Below the pieces are notes generated by a model. The model was not told the DNA's origin, made no database searches, and saw only the letters and a list, made by a program, of their open reading frames with translations. 6,968 nt of DNA from an uncultured Actinomycetes bacterium (GTDB taxonomy: Bacteria; Actinomycetota; Aquicultoria; CAJVYJ01): NCBI GenBank assembly GCA_913009475.1, contig CAJVYJ010000098.1:1-6968 (forward strand). Reading direction: 5' to 3'. A program made the position numbers and the translations under genes. Shown here piece by piece: positions 1-5,572 of the stretch. The number at the start of each line of letters is the position of its first letter. Position 1 is the stretch's first letter.

Positions 1-144
1 CCAGGTAAAGAGGTGTATTGGAACTAAGGTATATAAATCGTGCCTTGCCTGTATATAGATGATTATTAGAAAAGTAGTAAATATGAGTTTAGTGAAACGT
101 TTATATTTTCTCTCGAAAAGACACTGTCAATTTCTGGTAATAGA

Positions 145-195
145 CCGAAGCCAGTCCTTGGCAAAAGCAATGAAATTAGCAAGGGCTGGCACCGG
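145..195. other. Long imperfect hairpin
   Basis: CCG (145-147) pairs with CGG (193-195). After a 2x2 internal loop, GCCAGTCCTT (150-159) pairs with AAGGGCTGGC (181-190) over ten positions with one G-T wobble. The loop is 21 bases. The 3' arm, AAGGGCTGGCACCGG, loosely resembles the T-box consensus AGGGTGGNACCGCG but has an extra C and differs at the end. Function unknown. It may be a structured leader element or a repeat. Confidence 0.4.
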
Positions 196-206
196 AGTAA
201 TAATTT

Positions 207-296
207 GAAAAGCATCTCGGCTCTCGGCAGCGCTCCTCGCTCGGAAGCTTAGCTCCCGGCGAGACCATGCTCGCTCTAGCCTCCGAGACGCTTTTC
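207..296 (-). repeat. 14-bp inverted repeat enclosing about 62 bp of GC-rich sequence
   Basis: GAAAAGCATCTCGG (207-220) and CCGAGACGCTTTTC (283-296) are inverted copies with one mismatch. Read on the + strand the mismatch is A-C. Read on the - strand it becomes a G-U wobble, so the arms pair fully only in a minus-strand transcript. The interior contains repeated CGCTC/CTCGG words. This suggests a repeat element or a small structured RNA on the minus strand; no promoter was identified. Confidence 0.4.
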
Positions 297-320
297 TCGT
301 AGAATAAATAAACGTTTCTT

Positions 321-376
321 CAATCGCGTAAGATGTGAGAGCATAAAATGTGTAGGGGCGAGGCGGGCCTTGCCCT
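321..376 (+). repeat. Dispersed repeat family R1, copy A
   Basis: AATGTGTAGGGGCG (347-360) is identical to the reverse complement of 5419-5432, and the upstream word GTGAGAGC (335-342) also matches copy C (reverse complement of 5452-5459). The unit ends in a GC-rich stretch (GGCGGGCCTTGCCC). Copy B is at 2985-3064. Three copies in 7 kb, all intergenic, suggest a genome-wide repeat. Confidence 0.65.
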
Positions 377-400
377 TGAAAACGTAAAATAAAATACGCA

Positions 401-490
401 AAATCCCCCTAATGTCCCCCTTTGTAAAAGGGGGAAGAAAAACACCGTGTACTTTCCCCTCTTTGCTAAAGAGGGGTTGGGGGAGATTGG
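401..490. repeat. Dispersed repeat family R2: two C-tract/G-tract hairpins
   Basis: CCCCCTTT (416-423) and AAAGGGGG (427-434) form a perfect 8-bp stem with a 3-base loop. CCCCTCTTT (456-464) and AAAGAGGGG (468-476) form a perfect 9-bp stem. The outer ATCCCCC and GGGGGAGAT tracts also face each other, so a larger cruciform is possible. A diverged copy of the left half lies at 5681-5716. Similar C-tract/G-tract elements occur in many environmental bacterial genomes (general knowledge). Confidence 0.6.
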
Positions 491-498
491 TGGAAGAT

Positions 499-525
499 AA
501 TGTGTAGCCGCAAAGCTTGCTTTGC
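499..525. repeat. Dispersed repeat family R3, copy 1 (GCAAAGC hairpin)
   Basis: AATGTGTAG is followed by CCGCAAAGCTTGCTTTGC, whose end forms a 7-bp inverted repeat (GCAAAGC/GCTTTGC). The relative at 5770-5796 differs at only two positions over 27 bases. The AATGTGTAG prefix is also shared with family R1, so the families may be modules of one composite element. Confidence 0.6.
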
Positions 526-527
526 TT

Positions 528-541
528 AATAAACGTTTATT
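528..541. promoter_or_regulatory. Perfect 14-bp palindrome upstream of cimA (operator-like)
   Basis: AATAAACGTTTATT is a perfect palindrome ending a few bases before the cimA ribosome site. Its core AAACGTTT also occurs at 95-102 and 310-317 upstream, and I did not see it elsewhere in the window. AAACGTTT is the type of core bound by LacI-family repressors such as PurR. The function here is inference; no regulator gene is in the window. Confidence 0.4.
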
Positions 542-556
542 TATGTGAGGACAATG

Positions 557-2128
557 ATGGTTAAGCTATATGACACTTCGCTTCGTGATGGAGTTCAGCG
601 CGAAGGCATGTCGATTACACTTGAAGATAAGCTAAAAATCGCCGGGAAACTTGACGATTTGGGCATTCACTATATAGAAGGCGGTTATCCGGGTTCTAAC
701 CCTAAAGATAAAGCTTTTTTTCACGAGGCTAAAAAGCTGGGTTTAAAGGCTGTATTAGTCGCCTTCGGCAGTACCCGGCGCCCTGGTGGCAAAGCGTCCT
801 CCGACCAAGGTTTGCAAGCCTTGTTGGCGGTGGAGACACCGGTAATTTGTTTGTTCGGCAAGAGTTGGGACCTACATGTTAAGGCGGTTCTTCGAACGGA
901 TTTAGACGAAAATTTACGGATGATATCGGATTCGATAGCCAGGCTAAAAAAAGAAGGCAGAGAAGTAGTATTTGACGCTGAGCATTTTTTTGACGCCTAT
1001 AAAGCCAATCCAAAATATACGATGGAGACTCTAAAAGCCGCGGCAACTGCAGGCGCGGATATCATTACTTTATGCGATACCAATGGCGGCAGTCTTCCGT
1101 TTGAAGTTAGTGAAATCGTGGCGCGAGTCAGGTCAAGCATCAATATACCGTTAGGTATCCATGCTCATAATGATACGGGATGCGCGGTCGCTAATTCTTT
1201 AATGGCTGTCAAGTCGGGTGCGGTTCAAGTCCAGGGTACCATAAACGGTTACGGTGAAAGGTGCGGCAACGCTAACTTGACTACATTGGCGGCTGACCTG
1301 GTATTGAAGATGGGAATAAGATGCCTCAACCCCGACCAACTTAAATTACTGGCTGAGTCGGCGCATTACGTTGCTGAAATCGCCAATGTCTCCTTGGACC
1401 ATCATCAACCTTACGTCGGTCAAAGCGCTTTTGCCCATAAAGGTGGTCTCCATGCCGATGCCGTCAATAAAATGTCGTCTACATATGAGCATATCGACCC
1501 GGGTCTGGTCGGCAATATTCAGAGAGTTTTGGTCTCGGAATTAGCCGGTAAGAGTACAGTCACCATGAAAGCGAAAGAGCTGGGCATCGATCTGTCCCAA
1601 GCACCGGAGACGGTCCGGGAGATTTTAACTAAAGTAAAGGACTTGGAGAATGTCGGTTATCATTTTGAAGCGGCGGACGGCTCCTTTGAAATATTAATGC
1701 GTAAAGCTACCGGTACTTATAAAGATTTTTTCAAATTGGAGAGTTTTCGGGTAATTATGGAGAAACGCGAGGATGGCAAGGTGGCCACGGAAGCCACGGT
1801 AAAAATTCACGCGCGCGGCCGGCGGATTATCGCCACTGCCGAGGGCAATGGTCCGGTTAACGCTCTAGATCAGGCATTGCGGCAGGTAATCAGGGAAATG
1901 TATCCGGCTGTTAAAGATATTGAGTTAAGAGATTATAAAGTCAGGGTCTTGAATCAGAAAAAAGGCACCGGGGCCGTAGTCAGAGTACTGATAGAGTCCG
2001 GCGACGGTGCAAAAAGCTGGGGAAGTATCGGCGTTTCAGAAAATATTATCGAGGCCAGTTGGCAGGCGTTGGTCGATAGCATAGACTTCGGTTTAATCCA
2101 TAAAAAAACAGTTGACCATGAGCAATGA
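557..2128 (+). CDS. cimA: Citramalate synthase
   Basis: Condenses pyruvate and acetyl-CoA to (R)-citramalate in the cytoplasm, the first step of the threonine-independent route to 2-oxobutyrate and isoleucine. From ATG 557 it is 523 residues, normal for the long CimA subfamily. The N-terminal HMGL-like TIM barrel has LRDGVQ (9-14), IHAHND (201-206) and GERCGNAN (233-240), supplying the expected metal ligands D11, H202, H204 and N238. AEHFFDAYK (141-149) and FAHKGGLHADAV (292-303) are typical of CimA rather than plain 2-isopropylmalate synthase. The C-terminal region, about 390-515, fits a LeuA-type regulatory dimer domain, so isoleucine feedback is likely by family. GTG 545 and ATG 554 are in frame, but the GTGAGGA at 545-551 is better placed as ribosome site for ATG 557. 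An FAH-family gene follows after 98 bases with no terminator seen between them. Confidence 0.96.
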   Translation: MVKLYDTSLRDGVQREGMSITLEDKLKIAGKLDDLGIHYIEGGYPGSNPKDKAFFHEAKKLGLKAVLVAFGSTRRPGGKASSDQGLQALLAVETPVICLFGKSWDLHVKAVLRTDLDENLRMISDSIARLKKEGREVVFDAEHFFDAYKANPKYTMETLKAAATAGADIITLCDTNGGSLPFEVSEIVARVRSSINIPLGIHAHNDTGCAVANSLMAVKSGAVQVQGTINGYGERCGNANLTTLAADLVLKMGIRCLNPDQLKLLAESAHYVAEIANVSLDHHQPYVGQSAFAHKGGLHADAVNKMSSTYEHIDPGLVGNIQRVLVSELAGKSTVTMKAKELGIDLSQAPETVREILTKVKDLENVGYHFEAADGSFEILMRKATGTYKDFFKLESFRVIMEKREDGKVATEATVKIHARGRRIIATAEGNGPVNALDQALRQVIREMYPAVKDIELRDYKVRVLNQKKGTGAVVRVLIESGDGAKSWGSIGVSENIIEASWQALVDSIDFGLIHKKTVDHEQ

Positions 2129-2226
2129 AGTAATTTTGGGGACAGATAAAATAAGGGGCTGAAAAGGAGAGATAACGCTGATTAAAAATATAAATGTAGG
2201 GATAATGAGGGGCATAGGTATATTAT

Positions 2227-2979
2227 ATGAAAATAGTTCGCTTTAACGATCATAATCAGCCCAAATTCGGACTTATCAAAGACAATCATATCGAGATATT
2301 AAGAGACGAACCGTTTTCCGGTATTAAAAAAACCGGTATCTCGGTAATGAAAGATAGAGTTAAGCTTTTAGCTCCGGTTATGCCGTCAAAAATTATCGCG
2401 GTGGGTTTGAATTACAAAGACCATGCGACTGAGCTGGGTATGAAATTACCGGATAATCCCTGTCTTTTCCTTAAGCCGCCTTCCAGTGTCATCGGTCCCA
2501 ATGAAGATATTTTGTATCCGGCCATGGCGGGCCGCGTTGATTTTGAGGCTGAATTGGCGGTTGTCATAGGTAGAAGAGCCAGGTCTGTATCGGCCAAAAA
2601 AGCTGAGCATTATATATTCGGTTATACTTGCGCCAATGACGTAACCGCTCGGGATCTGCAACAGATGGATGCCCAGTGGACGAGAGCTAAAAGTTTTGAT
2701 ACCTTTTGCCCGCTGGGACCGCATATCGAGACTGAGCTTGACCCCGACGATCTGGAAATCATCTCAAGATTAAACGGTGAAGTCAAACAGAATTCACGCA
2801 CGTCGCAAATGATATTCAGCGTCACGGAACTGGTCAGTTTTATCTCTGAAGTAATGACGATTCTGCCCGGTGATATTATTTTAACCGGTACGCCTATTGG
2901 GGTCGGCTCCATGCAAGTAAGCGATGCGGTTGAAGTCGAGATCAGCGGCATCGGCATACTCGGCAACCGCCTGGAGTGA
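2227..2979 (+). CDS. Fumarylacetoacetate hydrolase (FAH) family protein
   Basis: A 250-residue cytoplasmic enzyme of the FAH superfamily, which acts on 2-keto acids by hydrolysis, hydration, isomerisation or decarboxylation with a bound divalent metal. Residues 1-48 form the usual small N-terminal domain (MKIVRF start). From about residue 53 the FAH core shows VGLNYKDHATELG (59-71), FLKPPSSVIGP (81-91), DFEAELAVVIG (105-115), NDVTARDLQ (137-145), RAKSFDTF (153-160) and GTPIGVG (221-227). Expected metal ligands E107, E109 and D138 are present, as is K155. The length fits the short FAHD1/HpcE-like group. The substrate cannot be assigned: acylpyruvase, oxaloacetate decarboxylase and 2-hydroxyhepta-2,4-diene-1,7-dioate isomerase all share these motifs. 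The ribosome site is weak (AGG 2216-2218). Position after cimA suggests co-transcription, not necessarily a shared pathway. Confidence 0.93.
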   Translation: MKIVRFNDHNQPKFGLIKDNHIEILRDEPFSGIKKTGISVMKDRVKLLAPVMPSKIIAVGLNYKDHATELGMKLPDNPCLFLKPPSSVIGPNEDILYPAMAGRVDFEAELAVVIGRRARSVSAKKAEHYIFGYTCANDVTARDLQQMDAQWTRAKSFDTFCPLGPHIETELDPDDLEIISRLNGEVKQNSRTSQMIFSVTELVSFISEVMTILPGDIILTGTPIGVGSMQVSDAVEVEISGIGILGNRLE

Positions 2980-2984
2980 TAGTA

Positions 2985-3064
2985 AATGAAAGCGTAGAGG
3001 TTGGAGGGAAGAGGGTAGATAAGGCGAGATGCGAAATATGTAGGGGCGGGTCCCCGTGCTTGCT
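2985..3064 (+). repeat. Dispersed repeat family R1, copy B
   Basis: AATGAAAGCGTAGAGG (2985-3000) is an exact reverse complement of 5477-5492, and TGTAGGGGCGGG (3039-3050) of 5417-5428, in the same order inside each unit. Copy B fills most of the gap between the FAH-family gene and the response regulator. It lies opposite in orientation to copy C. The middle, a purine-rich stretch around 3000-3020, is less conserved. Confidence 0.7.
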
Positions 3065-3097
3065 TCCGGCAAAAAGGCGAAATATTAATGGATAAAT

Positions 3098-3760
3098 GTG
3101 AATAAAAAAATCAGTGTTTTGATAGTCGATAATCACGAAATAATGCGCCAAGGGCTTATCTCCGTTTTTGAGCAAGAAGATGAGATAGAGGTCATTGGTG
3201 AAGCTAATAATGGTGAGGACGCCTTAACAGGAGCCGCGGAATTAAGCCCGGATATTATCTTGATGGATATCAAAATGCCAAAGATGGATGGTATAGCGGC
3301 AACGGAATTAATTAAGCATAGATATCCCGAGATAAAAATCATTATCTTAACAGCCATTGATAGTGAGGGTGATATTTTTAAAGCGATTGAAGCCGGTGTT
3401 GACGGCTATATTGTAAAAGACGCGTCCTCAACTGAGATCATCAGAGCAACTAAGTTGGTGGCAAGCGGTGACAAATATCTTCATCCGTCGGCAGTCCGTA
3501 AGGTCATGGAGGAGATCAAGTCGCCGGCCGGTGCCGGGGAAAATGATTTAAATGGCTTACATTTAACTGAGCGCGAACTAAGCGTACTGGAGCTTATGGC
3601 TAAAGGATATAAAAATCGGGCTATAGCCGCTCAACTTTTTCTGGGCGAAGAAACTGTTAAAACCCATGTCAGCAATATCTTAAATAAGTTGAAACAACCG
3701 GACCGCGTACAAGCGGTTTTCTACGCGTTGCGGTGCGGTCTGATTAAAATAAATAAGTAA
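3098..3760 (+). CDS. NarL/LuxR-type response regulator (orphan)
   Basis: Cytoplasmic DNA-binding response regulator, 220 residues, the standard NarL/FixJ size. The receiver domain spans about 4-122: D57 in LMDIKMP is the predicted phospho-acceptor, with switch residues T85 and Y104 and the invariant K107. The usual acidic pair reads D11-N12 instead of Asp-Asp, so the residue corresponding to the direct Mg2+ ligand (D13 in CheY) is Asn. A linker (about 140-153) leads to a LuxR HTH (about 155-212) with LTEREL and EETVKTHVSNILNKL. GTG 3098 is chosen because the receiver begins right after it; there is no clear ribosome site. A weak TTGCTT-N17-TATTAA (3060-3088) would put the transcript start almost on the GTG, so it may be leaderless. 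No histidine kinase is present in the window. Target genes are unknown. Confidence 0.92.
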   Translation: MNKKISVLIVDNHEIMRQGLISVFEQEDEIEVIGEANNGEDALTGAAELSPDIILMDIKMPKMDGIAATELIKHRYPEIKIIILTAIDSEGDIFKAIEAGVDGYIVKDASSTEIIRATKLVASGDKYLHPSAVRKVMEEIKSPAGAGENDLNGLHLTERELSVLELMAKGYKNRAIAAQLFLGEETVKTHVSNILNKLKQPDRVQAVFYALRCGLIKINK

Positions 3761-3835
3761 AGGCGAAGTATGCCTCGCCCGTCCGCATCCATAACTTCCG
3801 TAATATCAACCGATCAATTTAACAAGATAAAGTAT

Positions 3836-3953
3836 GGGGGATATCCTCATCCCCCGATAATTATAAATAATTACCTATTCGGGGGATATGAATACTATTC
3901 AAGTATGCTATTAATAGCATGGGTGCTAATGGGGGGCTTTATTGCCGGCACCC
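3836..3953 (+). other. Hairpin-rich 3' region between response regulator and terminator
   Basis: Several stems lie in a row. GGGGGAT (3836-3842) pairs with ATCCCCC (3849-3855). The same C tract can instead pair in CCCCCGA (3851-3857) with TCGGGGG (3879-3885), extended by TAATTA (3858-3863) with TAATTA (3868-3873), so the two folds exclude each other. ATGCTATTAATAGCAT (3905-3920) is a perfect palindrome. GGGTGC (3921-3926) pairs with GCACCC (3948-3953). GGGGGATAT occurs twice (3836, 3881). The arrangement suggests a structured RNA ahead of the terminator; I recognise no known riboswitch class. Confidence 0.5.
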
Positions 3954-3972
3954 AGGAATCTCCTTTCCGGCG

Positions 3973-4006
3973 GGGGAAGATCTAACGATCTTCCCCTCAC
4001 TTTTTT
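3973..4006 (+). terminator. Strong intrinsic terminator
   Basis: GGGGAAGATC (3973-3982) and GATCTTCCCC (3987-3996) form a perfect 10-bp stem with a TAAC loop, followed by TCAC and six T (4001-4006). It ends the transcript coming from the response regulator and the hairpin-rich region, and insulates lgt. Confidence 0.88.
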
Positions 4007-4116
4007 ATACAATTAATTTTTTTACATGAACCTTGATGTCCTGCCGCGGGAATTCACCGTGTTTCCGCCTGGTGAAAGTCACTCAAATGAATCTTTCTCA
4101 GCTCAGCAAAAAGTTG

Positions 4117-4146
4117 TTAAACAGGTTGCATTAAATAATGTATAAT
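4117..4146 (+). promoter_or_regulatory. Probable sigma-70 promoter of lgt
   Basis: A consensus -10 TATAAT is at 4141-4146. The best-spaced -35 is TTAAAC (4117-4122, 18-base spacer), which is weak. TTGTTA (4114-4119) is a better box but 21 bases away. The start would be near 4153, giving a leader of about 33 bases to the lgt TTG codon. This agrees with the terminator directly upstream. Confidence 0.55.
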
Positions 4147-4185
4147 GGGCTCTAAATTGTTTGTTATTAATAAAAAGGTGGTAAT

Positions 4186-4971
4186 TTGGATAGCGGCATA
4201 GCGTTTCATTTCGGTCCCTTAACGGTAAGATGGTATGGCATCATGATAGCTACCGGGGTGTTGATGGGCTATATTGTAGCTTATTATCGCACCAAGTCGC
4301 GCGGTCAAGATCCGGAACATATCAGCAATATACTAGTCTATTCCATAATTGCCGCGATTATCGGCGCCCGTTCCTATTATGTTTTATTCAGTTTCAATAA
4401 TTACAGGGGCAATCTTCAAGAAGTTTTTGCTATCTGGCACGGGGGTTTAGCGATTCATGGTGGTATTATCGGCGCCTTAATCGCCTTAATCGCGTACACA
4501 TACTATAAGAAGCTGGATTTTTGGTACTGGGCCGATTTATTGGTTCCCAGTCTGATCTTGGGTCAGGCCATCGGGCGTTGGGGTAATTTTTTTAATCAGG
4601 AGGCGTTTGGCTATCCCACTAAATTACCTTGGGCTATTTATATACCACCCGCCAAGAGGCCGCTTGGATACTTGGCCTTCACCCACTTTCACCCCACTTT
4701 TTTATATGAATCTATCTGGGATATTATTGGATTCGTTCTTTTGATCGTGCTGGCTCGTTATCAACTTAAGCAAGGAAAATTATTACCCGCGGGCTCGATT
4801 TTATTTGCTTACGGGGTCTATTACTCGTCGGGTCGATTCTGGATAGAAGGTCTAAGGACCGATAGCCTTTATCTTGGGCCTTTGCGGGCGGCCCAAGTCA
4901 TAAGTGTTCTGATTGTCATAGTCTCAGTGGCATTATATTTTTATCGACGCCGAGAAGTAAATAAGGAATAG
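4186..4971 (+). CDS. lgt: Prolipoprotein diacylglyceryl transferase
   Basis: Integral inner-membrane enzyme that transfers diacylglycerol from phosphatidylglycerol to the lipobox cysteine of prolipoproteins, the first step of lipoprotein maturation. It has 261 residues, a typical length. Visible motifs: VRWYGIM (14-20, with the conserved Tyr17), WHGGLAIHGGIIG (84-96, with His91 matching the E. coli essential His103), and the Lgt signature GRWGNFFNQE (130-139, with R131, N134, E139). HPTFLYES (169-176) and RFWIEGLRTD (217-226) complete the family pattern. About seven hydrophobic segments are spread over the chain. It ends in basic YRRREVNKE, consistent with a cytoplasmic C-terminus. The start is TTG 4186, preceded by a good ribosome site, AAGGTGG (4175-4181). 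It has its own promoter and is not obviously in an operon. No lspA or lipoprotein gene is in the window. Confidence 0.97.
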   Translation: MDSGIAFHFGPLTVRWYGIMIATGVLMGYIVAYYRTKSRGQDPEHISNILVYSIIAAIIGARSYYVLFSFNNYRGNLQEVFAIWHGGLAIHGGIIGALIALIAYTYYKKLDFWYWADLLVPSLILGQAIGRWGNFFNQEAFGYPTKLPWAIYIPPAKRPLGYLAFTHFHPTFLYESIWDIIGFVLLIVLARYQLKQGKLLPAGSILFAYGVYYSSGRFWIEGLRTDSLYLGPLRAAQVISVLIVIVSVALYFYRRREVNKE

Positions 4972-4977
4972 CGATTA

Positions 4978-5035
4978 ATTGTTATCGACAAAAGTAGTAA
5001 CAATCGTTACTGATAGCTTGGTTATCAGGTATAAT
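4978..5035 (+). promoter_or_regulatory. Promoter/operator-like region before the cysteine-rich protein
   Basis: A -10 like TATAAT lies at 5030-5035. The segment before it carries overlapping inverted repeats: ATTGTTA (4978-4984) with TAACAAT (4998-5004), AGTAAC (4996-5001) with GTTACT (5006-5011), and CTGATA (5010-5015) with TATCAG (5023-5028). The last abuts the -10, and no good -35 is visible (TTACTG 5007-5012 at best), as expected for an activated or repressed promoter. The regulator is not identifiable. Confidence 0.45.
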
Positions 5036-5063
5036 AAGTAAATAATGATTGATTTTATGGCTT

Positions 5064-5087
5064 ATTTGATATAAAATAATATCAAAT
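5064..5087 (+). other. Perfect 9-bp AT-rich hairpin in the leader of the cysteine-rich gene
   Basis: ATTTGATAT (5064-5072) and ATATCAAAT (5079-5087) are exact inverted copies around AAAATA. CGCAAG-A-CTTGCG follows directly (5091-5103). If transcription starts after 5035, both lie in the 5' leader. They could also be DNA operators. Confidence 0.45.
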
Positions 5088-5145
5088 GTCCGCAAGACTT
5101 GCGTCAGCTGATTTTAAATGGTTGACGGTGAAGAGAGGAGCCATA

Positions 5146-5334
5146 ATGAGATGTTATAAATGCGAGGTTTGCGGCAAGCCTTTCGACCCTAACGATAAAG
5201 AAACAGCTAAATTATGCGTGCCCATGCCTGTTGGTACCAAAAGCGGCGACTCGGACCATTGCTGGTGTGTTTGCAATGAATGTAAGGCTGAGTTTCAAAA
5301 TCATTCAACCAAAGTCTTGCGCGAAAAAATATAA
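5146..5334 (+). CDS. Small eight-cysteine, probable zinc-ribbon protein
   Basis: A 62-residue soluble protein of unknown function. The start is ATG 5146 because AGGAG (5136-5140) is ideally spaced. The frame extends upstream to 5086, but that extension overlaps hairpins and has no ribosome site. It has eight cysteines: C3, C6, C9, C24, C39, C41, C43 and C46. CEVCGKPF (6-13) and CNECKAEF (43-50) are CxxC knuckles about 34 residues apart, as in a zinc ribbon. The remaining Cys and H38 in DHCWCVC could bind a second metal or form disulfides. The first knuckle resembles those of small FmdB-like or zinc-ribbon regulatory proteins, but no family is assigned. There is no signal peptide or membrane segment. 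It has its own apparent promoter, so it is likely separately transcribed. Confidence 0.8.
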   Translation: MRCYKCEVCGKPFDPNDKETAKLCVPMPVGTKSGDSDHCWCVCNECKAEFQNHSTKVLREKI

Positions 5335-5371
5335 TAATCCGGTGTCGCTTCTTGCTCATATAGCATCTTCT

Positions 5372-5400
5372 AACCGAGGAGTGGGTTCGGTTTAATATTT
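5372..5400 (+). terminator. Weak terminator candidate after the cysteine-rich gene
   Basis: AACCGA (5372-5377) and TCGGTT (5387-5392) form a 6-bp stem with a 9-base loop, followed by TAATATTT rather than a clean T run. It is the only plausible stop signal in this gap before the repeats. Confidence 0.3.
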
Positions 5401-5496
5401 GCGGGCGGGCGCAAGGCCCGCCCCTACACATTTACGCTTTCACGCCTTACGCTCTCACGTTTTTTCTACCCTCAACCCTCTACGCTTTCATTATCA
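5401..5496 (-). repeat. Dispersed repeat family R1, copy C (inverted)
   Basis: Read on the minus strand this unit runs AATGAAAGCGTAGAGG (5492-5477), then words such as GTGAGAGC, AATGTGTAGGGGCG (5432-5419), and a GC-rich end CGGGCCTTGCGCCCG that is itself palindromic. It is the most complete of the three copies and lies opposite to A and B. Confidence 0.7.
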
Positions 5497-5498
5497 CA

Positions 5499-5550
5499 GT
5501 CATTCCCGACAATCTTACACTTGTCATTCCCGACCCCGATCGGGAATCCA
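5499..5550. repeat. CATTCCCG-type palindromic repeat
   Basis: GTCATTCCCGAC occurs at 5499-5510 and 5523-5534. The second copy continues into a hairpin, ATTCCCGA (5526-5533) with TCGGGAAT (5540-5547), then CCA. GTCATTCCCG...CGGGAATCCA is a repeat type seen in many bacterial genomes (general knowledge). Confidence 0.65.
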
Positions 5551-5572
5551 CGGTCCAATCTGATTTAGTCTA

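Larger units (their letters stand above)
1..544. other. Intergenic region without a convincing gene, rich in repeats and hairpins
   Basis: No reading frame here looks like a gene. The first 60 bases could be the tail of an upstream gene, but every forward frame closes within 58 bases and no family is recognisable. A 41-codon frame (83-208, starting ATGAGTTTAG) has no clear ribosome site and overlaps a long hairpin. From about 321 onward the region is mostly dispersed repeats with relatives at 2985-3064 and 5401-5796, and these are listed separately. No strong sigma-70 promoter for the downstream citramalate synthase is visible. Confidence 0.75.

Noticed and set aside
83..208. 41-codon frame MSLVKRLYF...
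   Set aside because: No clear ribosome site, overlap with the 145-195 hairpin, and no recognisable protein family.
398..525. CRISPR-like or IS-end interpretation of the repeated hairpins
   Set aside because: Units differ in sequence and spacing, there are no spacers, no transposase and no target duplications. Dispersed palindromic repeats explain them better.
2412..3357. Long minus-strand frames opposite the FAH and response-regulator genes
   Set aside because: They are antisense shadows of clear genes, with no family motifs and no ribosome sites.
3770..3985. 71-codon frame right after the response regulator, with a hydrophobic stretch (SSMLLIAWVLMGGFIAGT)
   Set aside because: It runs through several hairpins and its stop lies in the loop of the intrinsic terminator. 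The ribosome site (AGGCGA) is poor and no family is recognisable. A small membrane peptide is not excluded but is unsupported.
4026..4145. 39-codon frame MNLDVLPREFTV..., whose start loosely recalls small ACT-domain proteins
   Set aside because: There is no ribosome site, it ends inside the lgt -10 box, and the resemblance stops after about 15 residues. It could be a gene remnant, but the evidence is too thin.
5086..5145. N-terminal extension of the cysteine-rich protein from ATG 5086
   Set aside because: The extension lies in inverted repeats without a ribosome site, while ATG 5146 has an ideal AGGAG and begins at the cysteine motif.
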